DNA of 64,000 nucleotides from Stappia sp. ES.058 (GTDB taxonomy: Bacteria; Pseudomonadota; Alphaproteobacteria; Rhizobiales; Stappiaceae). The position numbers and the translations under genes are program-made. The DNA lies in assembly GCF_900105595.1 (NCBI RefSeq), contig NZ_LT629784.1, forward strand, positions 744,001 through 808,000, given 5' to 3'. The notes under the pieces were generated by a model. The model was not told the origin of the DNA. It ran no database searches and saw only the letters and a program-made list of their open reading frames with translations. This document shows, one piece after another, positions 26,777 through 41,836 of this stretch; position 1 is the stretch's first letter, and every line of letters begins with the position of its first letter.

Positions 26777-27979
26777 TTAAGCGCGGGCCGGGATGCCGAG
26801 CAACTGCCGGAGATCCTTGATGGCGACCCTCAGATGGGCCATGGGATCGCGCCGCACCAGCTTTTTGTTCAGATAGCTTTCCCATGTCAGACGCTGCACG
26901 TCTGGGTCGGCGCACATTTTCACGAATTGCTCGCGTCGCTTGTCGCTTCCGTACCAGATGGACTGCATGATCCCGAGCGTTAAGAACACCATGCCGTGCT
27001 CGCGCATGAAGCGCTTGCGGACGGATGCAAGCGCCTTGGGGGAATTGCGGGCGAACACCTGGCCGACGGCCTCCGCCGCGATCTGTCCGCTCAGCATGGC
27101 GTAGTAAATACCCTCGCCCGAACATGGCGCAACCACGCCAGCGGCATCGCCGACCAGCACGACGTTCTTTCCATCGTCCCAGCGACGCATTGGTTTGAGC
27201 GGCAACGGAGCGCCTTCCTCGCGCACCGTGCGTGCTTCAGTCAGGCCCGCGGCTTCGCGCAAGGAGCGGGTGGCGGCCTTCAGGCTGTGGCCCTTCACCG
27301 CCGATCCGCAGCCGATTGACGTGTGTGTGCCATGCGGAAACACCCAGCCGTAGAAATCCGGGGAGATCTGGCCGTCGTAGATCACGTCGCAGCGGTCGGC
27401 CCGGAACTTGTCGGGATCGGGCGCTTCGGGCGATTCCACGATCTCGTGATAGGCGAAGACGTAGGGCGGTTTGCGCTTGGGGCCAAAGACGGTCCGGCGC
27501 ACGGCGGAATTCGCGCCATCCGCGCCGATTACGCTGCGCGCCGTGATGTGGCGCATTTCGCCGGCTCTGCTGGCGTCCGCGACGCCGACGGTCACCGTGC
27601 CGTCGCGATTTCGCTCCAGCGTCTTGAAGGTTCCGGTGAGTTGTACCGCGCCGGCCTCGACCGCGCGGGCGCGCAGGAAGGGGTCGAACAGGTCGCGGTC
27701 GACCATACCGACATACCCGATATCGCCAATGTCCATCGCAACGTTGTAACCGCTCGGCGCGATGATCCGAGCCGAATGAACCTTTGCTGTCAATTGCTCC
27801 ATCGGTAGATTGAAGTCGCGGATCGCCCGGGTGGGAATGGCGCCGCCGCAAGGCTTGATCCGCCCGTCGCGGTCGATCATCAGCACGGAGTGGCCCTCGA
27901 CGGCGAGGGCCTGCGCGGCGGTTGCGCCCGCCGGTCCGCCACCCACCACAACGACGTCGAAGAAATTGCGGTTGTCCAT
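26777..27979 (-). CDS. bchP: Geranylgeranyl diphosphate/bacteriochlorophyll reductase BchP
   Basis: The ATG at 27979 (MDNRNFFDVVVVGGG) is chosen over an in-frame extension in the neighbouring gene. The 400-residue flavoprotein opens with the FAD-binding VVVGGGPAGATAAQ and has VLVGDAAGVVAPCSGEGIYYAM, the second FAD motif of geranylgeranyl reductases. BchP reduces three double bonds of the geranylgeranyl tail to phytyl on bacteriochlorophyll a. It follows the PucC-family gene by 4 bp and bchG, the standard bchG-bch2-bchP trio. Confidence 0.96.
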   Translation of the reverse strand: MDNRNFFDVVVVGGGPAGATAAQALAVEGHSVLMIDRDGRIKPCGGAIPTRAIRDFNLPMEQLTAKVHSARIIAPSGYNVAMDIGDIGYVGMVDRDLFDPFLRARAVEAGAVQLTGTFKTLERNRDGTVTVGVADASRAGEMRHITARSVIGADGANSAVRRTVFGPKRKPPYVFAYHEIVESPEAPDPDKFRADRCDVIYDGQISPDFYGWVFPHGTHTSIGCGSAVKGHSLKAATRSLREAAGLTEARTVREEGAPLPLKPMRRWDDGKNVVLVGDAAGVVAPCSGEGIYYAMLSGQIAAEAVGQVFARNSPKALASVRKRFMREHGMVFLTLGIMQSIWYGSDKRREQFVKMCADPDVQRLTWESYLNKKLVRRDPMAHLRVAIKDLRQLLGIPARA

Positions 27980-27983
27980 TGTC

Positions 27984-29342
27984 TTACTCCGCTGCGGCGA
28001 GGGGGAGGGGCATATCGGTGTCATGGGTGCCGGCGCGCGGGCGTTTGCGGCCGATCCTGAGTGCGAGCACGGCCGCGTTCAGGAAGAGGATCGCCTCTCC
28101 GCCAAAGACGAGCGTGAAGGAAAGTGCCGTATCGCCGCTCACGGTGCGGGCGACATCCAGGGCGACCGTGCCGAGAACGCCGCCCAGCCCGAAGGCGATC
28201 GCCTGTGCCGCGCCCCAAACGCCCATGCGAATGCCCTCGCGTTTTGGGCCGCCGGCGCCCGCCAGCGCCATCATTGTGCCGATGGCGGCGACGGCGAATG
28301 CGCCATTGGCCGCACCCAGCAGAAAGATGTTGGTCTTCAACGGCCAGGCCGGCGCGGCGGCCGATCCGAGCGCAAGGGCGGCGAGCGCCGCAGCCGAGCC
28401 CAGGCAGCCGGAGACGATGAAGATCTTCAGGATCTGCGGGCGCCGGCGCGCAAGCAGCGACCCGGCGATGCCAACCAGCGCCATGCCGACGAAGACCCCC
28501 GCATGCTGCACGCCGGAGAGTTTCGTGGTCTCGCCCGGTGTCATCGCGAACAGCAGCCCGCCGAAGGGCTCGAGAATGAGGTCCTGGGTGCTGTAGGCGA
28601 GCATCGACACGAAGACGAACACCGAGAAAACGCGCGCCTCGCCGTCGTGCCAGGTCTCGGCGAGACTGCTGCGAAAGCTGCGCATCGAGAGGCCAGGCGT
28701 ATCGGCTTTGGCCGTGGCGGCTCCCTGCGAAAGCGGGACCGCGGTTCGTTCCAGCTGCCAGAGCGCGAGTGCGGCAATCCCGAAAACGGTTGCGCCGGTC
28801 GCCGCCGTCACCAGGACGAGACGCGTGTGGGAGTAGGGGTCGAGCACGCTGCCCGTCACGATGGCGGTGATCACGATGCCGGCAATCATCATCATCCAGA
28901 CGATGGTCGCCGCCGCCGGCCGCCGCTCGGGTGCGGTGCGGCTTGCAAGAAGCGCCAGCAGCGAGGTGCCGCAGGCGCCGATGCCGACCCCGATCAGGGC
29001 ATAGCAGACAAGTGCTGCCGCAAGCCCGTAGGCAAACCGGATTTCAAACAGGAAGGTGGTGGCCGCAGCACCCGTGCCGGAGACCGCCAGCAAGGCGAGG
29101 CCGCCGAGGATCCAGCCGGTGCGCGAGCCGCCCACGTCAGAGCCGTGTCCCCACAACGGCCGCGCGATCTGGATCGCATAATGCAGGCCGACCAGAAGAC
29201 CGGGAATGACGGCGGCGATGGCGAGTTCGACGACCATGACGCGGTTGAGGGTCGACGTCGTGAGCACGACGACCGCGCCGAGCGCGGCCTGCACGAGTCC
29301 GAGACGCGCGATTGCAATCCATCCAAGCCCGACCGGCGTCAT
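27984..29342 (-). CDS. PucC-family (BCH) membrane transporter, bchG-bchP linked
   Basis: A 452-residue MFS-like protein with twelve hydrophobic segments, of the PucC/LhaA/Bch2 family: LNRVMVVELAIAAVIPG, QDLILEPFGGLLFAM and GAANGAFAVAAIG are family motifs. It corresponds to ORF428/Bch2 located between bchG and bchP in other photosynthesis clusters. The family is thought to deliver bacteriochlorophyll or assist light-harvesting assembly. A second, LhaA-type copy is encoded at 41833. Confidence 0.92.
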   Translation of the reverse strand: MTPVGLGWIAIARLGLVQAALGAVVVLTTSTLNRVMVVELAIAAVIPGLLVGLHYAIQIARPLWGHGSDVGGSRTGWILGGLALLAVSGTGAAATTFLFEIRFAYGLAAALVCYALIGVGIGACGTSLLALLASRTAPERRPAAATIVWMMMIAGIVITAIVTGSVLDPYSHTRLVLVTAATGATVFGIAALALWQLERTAVPLSQGAATAKADTPGLSMRSFRSSLAETWHDGEARVFSVFVFVSMLAYSTQDLILEPFGGLLFAMTPGETTKLSGVQHAGVFVGMALVGIAGSLLARRRPQILKIFIVSGCLGSAAALAALALGSAAAPAWPLKTNIFLLGAANGAFAVAAIGTMMALAGAGGPKREGIRMGVWGAAQAIAFGLGGVLGTVALDVARTVSGDTALSFTLVFGGEAILFLNAAVLALRIGRKRPRAGTHDTDMPLPLAAAE

Positions 29343-29377
29343 CCGATCCTCCGTCAGATCCAGTGTTGAGCGGCCCG

Positions 29378-30295
29378 TCAGGCAGAGACGAGCCCGCGCA
29401 GCGCGAAGGCCGCGATCACCATTCCCGTTACATAAAGGCCGACGCCGATGGCGCTGTACCAGACAGCGCGGGCGATCGGATCCTTCAGGAAACGTGCCAT
29501 GCAGACAAGCTGCACGAGCGTCAGACCCGCGATTGCGGCGCCAAAGAAAGGACGGCCCCAGATCAGGAGCGCGACAATGACCGCCACCTGGGCAACCGCC
29601 ATGGTGATACAGGCCAATTTCGCCGCAGCCTGTGGGCCGTAGCGGGCCGGCAGCGAGCGGATTCCCATCTGCCGGTCCCCCTCGATTGCCTTGAAATCAT
29701 TGAGCGTCATGATGCCATGCGCGCCAAGGCCGTAAAGCAGGGCGATCAGCCCGGTGCGCCAGTCCGGCAGGCCGTTTGTCGTGGCGGCGACGGCCGTAAG
29801 CCAGGGCAGCGTTTCATAGGACAGGCCGACCGCCGCGTTTCCCTGCCAGCCGTCCTGCTTCAGCCGCAAGGGCGGCATGCTGTAGATCCAGGCGAAGAGG
29901 ATGCCGATCACGGCCGCCACGAACACCCACATCCCGAGAAGGGCCGCAAGCGCCAGCGACAGGAGGGATCCGGTGATGGCCACCCAAAGCCCCCAGCGTC
30001 CGGGCATGCGCCCGGAGGGAATGACGCGGTGCGGTTCGTTGATCGCATCGACATGGCGGTCATACCAGTCGTTCACCGCCTGGCTCGTGCCGCAGATCAT
30101 AGGACCGGCAAGCAGGATGCCGCCGGTGACATAGGCCCAGCGGCTGCCCAGATCGGCGCCGCTGGCGATCATTCCGCAGCCATAGGCCCACATCGGCGGA
30201 AACCAGGTGATCGGCTTCAAAAGCTCAAGCACCGCGGCCGGTGTGGGCCATGTCGCCGCGCGCTGGCCGGTTTTTGAATAGGATCGTGCAACCAT
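29378..30295 (-). CDS. bchG: Bacteriochlorophyll synthase (geranylgeranyltransferase) BchG
   Basis: A 305-residue UbiA-family prenyltransferase with eight or nine membrane helices. The Asp-rich NDWYDRHVDAINEPHR motif binds the Mg-diphosphate of geranylgeranyl-PP, and DFKAIEGDRQMGIRSLP is the second Asp motif. It esterifies bacteriochlorophyllide a. A close pair of PpsR-type palindromes lies just before the start, so it probably has its own PpsR-controlled promoter besides readthrough from ppsR. Confidence 0.96.
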   Translation of the reverse strand: MVARSYSKTGQRAATWPTPAAVLELLKPITWFPPMWAYGCGMIASGADLGSRWAYVTGGILLAGPMICGTSQAVNDWYDRHVDAINEPHRVIPSGRMPGRWGLWVAITGSLLSLALAALLGMWVFVAAVIGILFAWIYSMPPLRLKQDGWQGNAAVGLSYETLPWLTAVAATTNGLPDWRTGLIALLYGLGAHGIMTLNDFKAIEGDRQMGIRSLPARYGPQAAAKLACITMAVAQVAVIVALLIWGRPFFGAAIAGLTLVQLVCMARFLKDPIARAVWYSAIGVGLYVTGMVIAAFALRGLVSA

Positions 30296-30324
30296 GCAAA
30301 AATGCTAGGCTGGACACATGGTGT

Positions 30325-30363
30325 TGTCAATCTTAATTGACACTCCGTCAAGCGGAGTTGACA
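30325..30363 (-). promoter_or_regulatory. PpsR-type site pair before bchG
   Basis: TGT-N12-ACA at 30325-30342 (TGTCAATCTTAATTGACA) is a perfect PpsR consensus with inner C and G. A second copy with one mismatch, read as TGT-N12-ACG on the minus strand at 30346-30363, follows after 3 bp, within the last codons of ppsR. Centres are 21 bp apart, two helical turns. Confidence 0.8.
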
Positions 30364-31808
30364 GATCCCCGGCTGCCGCCGCCGAAGTCCTCGAGGCCGT
30401 GTCGGCGCAGCTTGATGTAAAGGCTTTGCCGGCTGAGGCCCAAAAGGTCGGCGGCCGAGGCGCGGTTGTTGTCGGTCTGGCGCAGGGCGGCCTCGATGCA
30501 CATCTTTTCGATGACGTCGACGGCCTCCCGGATCAACTCCTTGAGGGGCACGCGGCCGATCAATTCGGAGAAATCGGCGCCGTCGGGCGCCAGGCCAGCC
30601 GCCGACATGCCAAGGGCCGGTTCCCGCCTGGCTGCGCCGCCGATCAGCAGGCAGACGCTTTCGTGGCCTCCGTGCGAAAATTGCCCGGCGGATACGGTAA
30701 CCGATTTGACTCCGCCCAGGTCATCGCGGATGACGGTTGCGAACTGGCGCACCGACCCCTCGTCGCGAACCTTCGCGAGCAGCACGTTGAGATCCACCGC
30801 CGAGCCGCCGAGCCAGTTGTTGAGGTTGCGACCGATCAGCCGTTCCTTGTTGAGAAGACCGACCATGTCGAGGAAAGACTCGTTCAGGTTCTCGATCGTG
30901 CCCTTCAACCCGATTGTGACGAGGCTTTCCGGCAGCGTTTCGAACACGTCTGTCGCGTCGCGGTGGCCCGAGGACCCGTCCTCATTCGCGCCAGGAGGAG
31001 GCGACAGGCGCAGGAACAGGTTGTTGCGCCCGTTTTCGCGAAACGGCTCGAGAGCAACCGACTGCTCGATATCGACCTCCGCCAGACGCGCGACCGTCGC
31101 CCTGGGCGTGCCGCTGTGCTGCGCCTCGCTCATCAGTTCGCCGAGCATGTCGCGCTGACCGGTTTCGAACAGGGAAATGATGTTTTCGCCGATCAGTTTG
31201 CCGACGGGTCGCAACAGGGCGCGGGAGGCCGCGAGATTGGCATCGACGATCTTTCGATCGGTTCCGTCGACGATCAGGATTGGCTGACCGAGTTTTTGAA
31301 AGATTGTGCGGTACCGTGTCTCGGCATCGCGGATCTTGCGGTACTCGCGTTCGAGTTCCAGTTGGGCGTTGAGCAACTGGTTCTGAATCGACGCGATCTT
31401 GCGCAGGTCTTCGCCGAGCGCCACCCAGCAGTCGAGACCGTCCACCGCCACAAGCCGGTAATCGACCGGAAGATCGGGCATATTGGCAGCCGGGCCGGGA
31501 TGGTTGACCTGACGCCGGCGGGTGGGCGATGCACCTTGAATGTCAGCCAGAAGAGAATCGATCTTTTCCGCCGATTCGACCGTGACCGTGTCCCGCCACT
31601 TGCTTCCGATCCAGGCTTCGATGTCGTAGCCGGCAAGCGTGCCGTCTGCATAGGCGATGTCGACGACTGTCCCGTCCCGTGAAATCAGAAGTGAAAGGTC
31701 CGACCCGAGAGAGGCAAGCTGGGCCGTTGTTTCAACGCTCACATTGTCGAAACGGGGCACGTCGGCCTTGAAGAGGCGGGGTGTGGATCGGATGTTTTTG
31801 ATTTGCAT
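30348..31808 (-). CDS. ppsR: Transcriptional repressor PpsR (CrtJ)
   Basis: The ATG at 31808 (MQIKNIRSTPRLF) is the start; a 57-residue upstream extension is not PpsR-like. The 486-residue protein has an N-terminal PAS-like region, a helical Q-linker (residues 135-165), two PAS domains (about 165-270 and 285-395) and a Fis-type helix-turn-helix (RASAADLLGLSRQSLYIKLRRHGL) at the C-terminus. It represses bch, crt and puc genes by binding TGT-N12-ACA. The Cys near the HTH is conserved (Cys437); other cysteines are at 127 and 386, so the classical disulfide partner near residue 250 is absent. Confidence 0.95.
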   Translation of the reverse strand: MQIKNIRSTPRLFKADVPRFDNVSVETTAQLASLGSDLSLLISRDGTVVDIAYADGTLAGYDIEAWIGSKWRDTVTVESAEKIDSLLADIQGASPTRRRQVNHPGPAANMPDLPVDYRLVAVDGLDCWVALGEDLRKIASIQNQLLNAQLELEREYRKIRDAETRYRTIFQKLGQPILIVDGTDRKIVDANLAASRALLRPVGKLIGENIISLFETGQRDMLGELMSEAQHSGTPRATVARLAEVDIEQSVALEPFRENGRNNLFLRLSPPPGANEDGSSGHRDATDVFETLPESLVTIGLKGTIENLNESFLDMVGLLNKERLIGRNLNNWLGGSAVDLNVLLAKVRDEGSVRQFATVIRDDLGGVKSVTVSAGQFSHGGHESVCLLIGGAARREPALGMSAAGLAPDGADFSELIGRVPLKELIREAVDVIEKMCIEAALRQTDNNRASAADLLGLSRQSLYIKLRRHGLEDFGGGSRGSVNSA

Positions 31809-31815
31809 GGCGGAG

Positions 31816-32697
31816 TCACGGCCGTGTGTCTTGTGGGGCGTGCCGCATATCCGGGAGAGCCAGATCAGCCCGGAGTTCACGCAGGTGAATGTCGGCGATC
31901 TGTAGTGCGACATGAATGCTGTCGCAAACGTAGTCCACTCCAAGGCGAACGAGCCATGCGGGATTTTGTCCCGCTGCATGGCCGCCTGAAATGATGGCGG
32001 GTCGCGTTGATGCAGGGATTCTTTCGACAGCCTTCACACAGTCACCGGCAATTGAGGCAAGCGCAGCGTTTGTCCAAGAGAAACAAACGATATCGACTTG
32101 TGCCTTGTCTAACCTTTTTTCAAGAAAATCAATTGATTCAACCCGAATGAGTTCGGTTTCCCACCCAAGCGTCCTCAACAGTTCCTCCAGAATGCACACG
32201 CCAAATGTGTGGCTTTCTTGCGAGGGGATCAGAAGTAGACATCTGCCATTCATCGTTTCCGGGCGCATTGCGCGTTCCTGTTGGCAGATTCGGCGCATCA
32301 CGCATTGCAGTCGGCCCATCGCGATGGTCACGTCCAGAAAGGATGTCGCATCGTCGCTCCAGTCGTCGCCGATCTCGCGGGCCACGGCCTCCAGGGTCCC
32401 GAGTCTTTCCGGGGTCGACAATGCGCTTTTCGCGATCAGGGTGAATGCCGCATCGGCGGCAGCGGAGGATGTGGGGTCGCAAATGCGGGTTTTGATCCGC
32501 TTCGCCAGTTCGCGGGCCGGATGGGACGCAGGTCGTGAGCTCGATGAATGACGGGCGGCAACCTCGCCAAGGACCCGCTGTGCCATGCCGTGGAACTCGC
32601 GTGTCGTGGTCGTCACCGGCGGCAGGCCGATGCTGACCATGGCGTGGTTTGCACGCTCGTCGAGCGCTCCGCGCCTTTCTAGTGCCGCTCCGTGCAT
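31816..32697 (-). CDS. ppaA: AerR/PpaA, B12-binding antirepressor of PpsR
   Basis: Start at 32697 (MHGAALERRGALD) is preferred; an internal ATG at 32640 could give a shorter form, as the long and short AerR forms of Rhodobacter capsulatus. Of 293 residues, the C-terminal ~130 form the SCHIC/cobalamin-binding domain with LLIPSQESHTFGVCILEELLRTLGW and IISGGHAAGQNP. AerR/PpaA binds hydroxocobalamin in light and relieves PpsR repression. The gene ends 7 bp before ppsR, in the usual pair. Confidence 0.92.
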   Translation of the reverse strand: MHGAALERRGALDERANHAMVSIGLPPVTTTTREFHGMAQRVLGEVAARHSSSSRPASHPARELAKRIKTRICDPTSSAAADAAFTLIAKSALSTPERLGTLEAVAREIGDDWSDDATSFLDVTIAMGRLQCVMRRICQQERAMRPETMNGRCLLLIPSQESHTFGVCILEELLRTLGWETELIRVESIDFLEKRLDKAQVDIVCFSWTNAALASIAGDCVKAVERIPASTRPAIISGGHAAGQNPAWLVRLGVDYVCDSIHVALQIADIHLRELRADLALPDMRHAPQDTRP

Positions 32698-32913
32698 GGT
32701 TCCAGACCGGTCCGTTTCTTGGCCCTTCAAGTGCCTGATGCGTTTCGGGTCGCGGCGCGAAGGAGCCGCAAGACGTCGCAGCACTGTTGGGAACCTGGTC
32801 CAATTGGCGGTCCGCCGTCCGCTGATCCATCGCTCGAACTGGCGGTATGTGGGTGGATTTTTTCCACTGGCGATACAATGTCACACTTTATTTTTTGTGT
32901 AAACGAAACATAA

Positions 32914-32931
32914 CGTCAACAAAAGTTGACA
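32914..32931. promoter_or_regulatory. PpsR-type site in the aerR-bchF intergenic region
   Basis: CGT-N12-ACA containing the perfect inverted repeat GTCAAC-AAAA-GTTGAC, one base short of the TGT-N12-ACA consensus. It lies 54 bp before the bchF start and could repress both bchF and the divergent ppaA-ppsR pair. A weaker, overlapping TGT-N12-ACG is at 32898-32915. The gap 32698-32984 has no gene. Confidence 0.7.
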
Positions 32932-32984
32932 CTCCTGCGAGGTCGAGTCTACAGTTTCAGTACAGATCCTGAGGGAGGCGGGAA

Positions 32985-34861
<1,877 letters not shown>

Positions 34862-34864
34862 ACG

Positions 34865-36422
34865 ATGCAGCTGGCCGTTTGGACATATGAGGGACCACCG
34901 CACGTCGGGGCGATGCGCATTGCCGCGTCTATGAGCGGCCTGCACTATGTGCTGCACGCGCCCCAGGGTGACACCTATGCCGATTTGCTGTTCACGATGA
35001 TCGAGCGGCGCAAGTCGCGGCCGCCGGTGACCTACACCACGTTTCAGGCCCGCGATCTCGGCAAGGATACGGCCGAGGTTTTCAGGACAGCCTGCGAGCA
35101 TGCCGTGGAACGCTTCCAGCCCCAGGCAATTCTGGTGGGCGCATCCTGCACGGCAGAGCTGATCCAGGACGATCCCGCCGGGCTCGCCAAGGCGCTTGGC
35201 CTGTCGATCCCGGTGATCCCGCTGGAACTGCCGTCCTATCAGAAGAAGGAAAACTGGGGCGCGGCCGAAACATTCTACCGGCTGGTACGCGGATTTTGCG
35301 GCGGTGTCAGCCAGCCGGATCGCGCAGACCGGGCCCGCAAGACCTGCAACATTCTGGGCTCCACGGCGCTCGGGTTTCGCAACCGCGACGATATCCGCGA
35401 AGTGAAGGGCATTCTCGACGCGCTGGGCGTGCCGGTGAATGTGATCGCGCCGCTGGGCGCGACGCCTGCCGACATCGCGCGTCTGCCCGAGGCGGATTTC
35501 AACGTGGTGCTCTATCCCGAGATCGCCGACACTGCAGCGCGCTGGCTGGAACGCACCTTCAAGCAGCCGCGCAGCACCACGGTTCCCATCGGCGCAACGG
35601 CCACACGCGATTTCGTGCGCGAGATCGCGGCCCTTGCCGGGGTCGATGCCGAGCCGGCCCTAGAGGAGCTGGGGGAGCGGTTGTCGTGGTACGCGCGCTC
35701 CATCGATTCCAACTATCTGACCGGCAAGCGGGTCTTTATTTTTGGCGATGCCACCCATGCGGTTGCGGCCGCAAGGGTGTGCCGCGATGAATTGGGCTTC
35801 AAGGTGTGCGGACTTGGCACATACGCGCGCGAGTTTGCCCGCGACGTGCGTGCCGCAGCCGCCGATCACGGGATCGAGGCGCTGATCACCGATGATCACC
35901 TGGAGGTGGAAGACGCCATCGTTGCGGCGCAGCCCGAACTGGTGCTCGGCACGCAGATGGAGCGCCATGTCGCAAAGCGGCTGCGGCTGCCCTGCGCGGT
36001 GATTTCCTCGCCTGTCCACGTCCAGGATTTTCCGGCGCGCTACTCGCCGCAGATGGGATTCGAGGGCGCAAACGTCATCTTCGACAGTTGGGTCCATCCG
36101 CTGATGATGGGGCTGGAAGAGCATCTGCTCGGCATGTTCCGTGAGGATTTCGAGTTCAACGACACCGCCGAGGCATCTCATCTGGCTGCCCTTGGCGGCA
36201 CGGCGGATCGGGCGGTGGAGGCGGACACGCCCCGCGCAAACGCTACGATGCAGAGCGAAATTCATGCGCCGGCGGCAGAAGCATTGCCGGCCGGTTGGAC
36301 CAATGATGCGGAAAAGGAGCTTCGCAAGATCCCGTTTTTCGTCCGCGGCAAGGCAAGGCGCAATACCGAGCGTTTTGCCGCCGAACGCGGAGTGGCGCCT
36401 ATAACAGTAGAGACCCTGTACG

Positions 36423-36448
<26 letters not shown>
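34865..36448 (+). CDS. bchB: Light-independent protochlorophyllide reductase subunit B
   Basis: A 527-residue protein with the family start [20 protein letters not shown] and [16 protein letters not shown], near the Asp and Cys cluster ligands, plus the conserved HHLEVED-like [11 protein letters not shown] and [17 protein letters not shown]. The C-terminal [17 protein letters not shown] region is typical of BchB/ChlB. It forms the catalytic tetramer with BchN. The last 26 bp overlap the bchH start. Confidence 0.96.
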
Positions 36449-41110
<4,662 letters not shown>

Positions 41111-41122
41111 GGATTGCGCGCG

Positions 41123-41836
41123 ATGACACAGGCACTGTCCGATGCAAGCTATGTCCGGCGCCGTGGCGAATTGCAGGTCTATTTCGACCGCACAGCGGTG
41201 GATGCCTGGAAGAAGTTTGCCAGCGATGAGCCCCTGGGGCGCATTCGCGCCACCGTGCGCGCCGGCCGCGATCGCATGCGGGCAACCCTGCTTTCCGGCC
41301 TTCCGGACGATCTCGCTGGCTGGCGGGTTCTCGATGCGGGATGCGGGGCGGGGCATTTGTCGTTGGAGCTCGCGCGGCGCGGCGCCGAGGTCGTCGGCAT
41401 CGATCTTTCGCCGGAAATGGTTCGCTTTGCGCAAGGCCAGGCGCAGGCCGCCGGCCTCTCGGATCGTGTCCGTTTCGAGGCCGGGGACATGTTGAGCGAT
41501 GCGCATGGGCGTTTCGATGCGGTGGTGGCGATGGACTCCCTCATTCACTACCGCAGCGAAGACATCGTGACAGCCGTATCGCGGCTCGCCGACCACACCG
41601 ACAACAAGATCCTCTTCACGCTTGCGCCGCGCACACCCTTGCTTGCGGCAATGCACACGGTCGGCCGGCTGTTTCCGCGCGGGGACCGGGCGCCATCCAT
41701 CGAGCCGGCGTCGCCGACGCGCATGACACGGCTTCTGGGATCGGACGCCAGACTGGATGGCTGGCGCGCCGCGCAAGGCACGCGCGTTTCCAGCGGGTTC
41801 TACATTTCCCAGGCGATGGAGGTCGCACGCTCATGA
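41123..41836 (+). CDS. bchM: Mg-protoporphyrin IX O-methyltransferase
   Basis: The start at 41123 follows a TAAGGA site; an in-frame TTG at 41114 is less likely. The 237-residue SAM-dependent methyltransferase has motif I VLDAGCGAGHLSLELARRGA and FDAVVAMDSLIHY. It methylates the C13 propionate of Mg-protoporphyrin IX, the substrate of AcsF. It follows bchL and overlaps lhaA by 4 bp. Confidence 0.95.
   Translation: MTQALSDASYVRRRGELQVYFDRTAVDAWKKFASDEPLGRIRATVRAGRDRMRATLLSGLPDDLAGWRVLDAGCGAGHLSLELARRGAEVVGIDLSPEMVRFAQGQAQAAGLSDRVRFEAGDMLSDAHGRFDAVVAMDSLIHYRSEDIVTAVSRLADHTDNKILFTLAPRTPLLAAMHTVGRLFPRGDRAPSIEPASPTRMTRLLGSDARLDGWRAAQGTRVSSGFYISQAMEVARS

Noticed and set aside
27810..29369. Plus-strand open frame opposite the PucC-family gene
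   Set aside because: Charged, repetitive shadow sequence with no start context; the minus-strand gene is a recognised family member.
32898..32915. TGT-N12-ACG upstream of bchF as an independent PpsR site
   Set aside because: It lacks the inner C/G symmetry and overlaps the better site at 32914, so it is only mentioned there.
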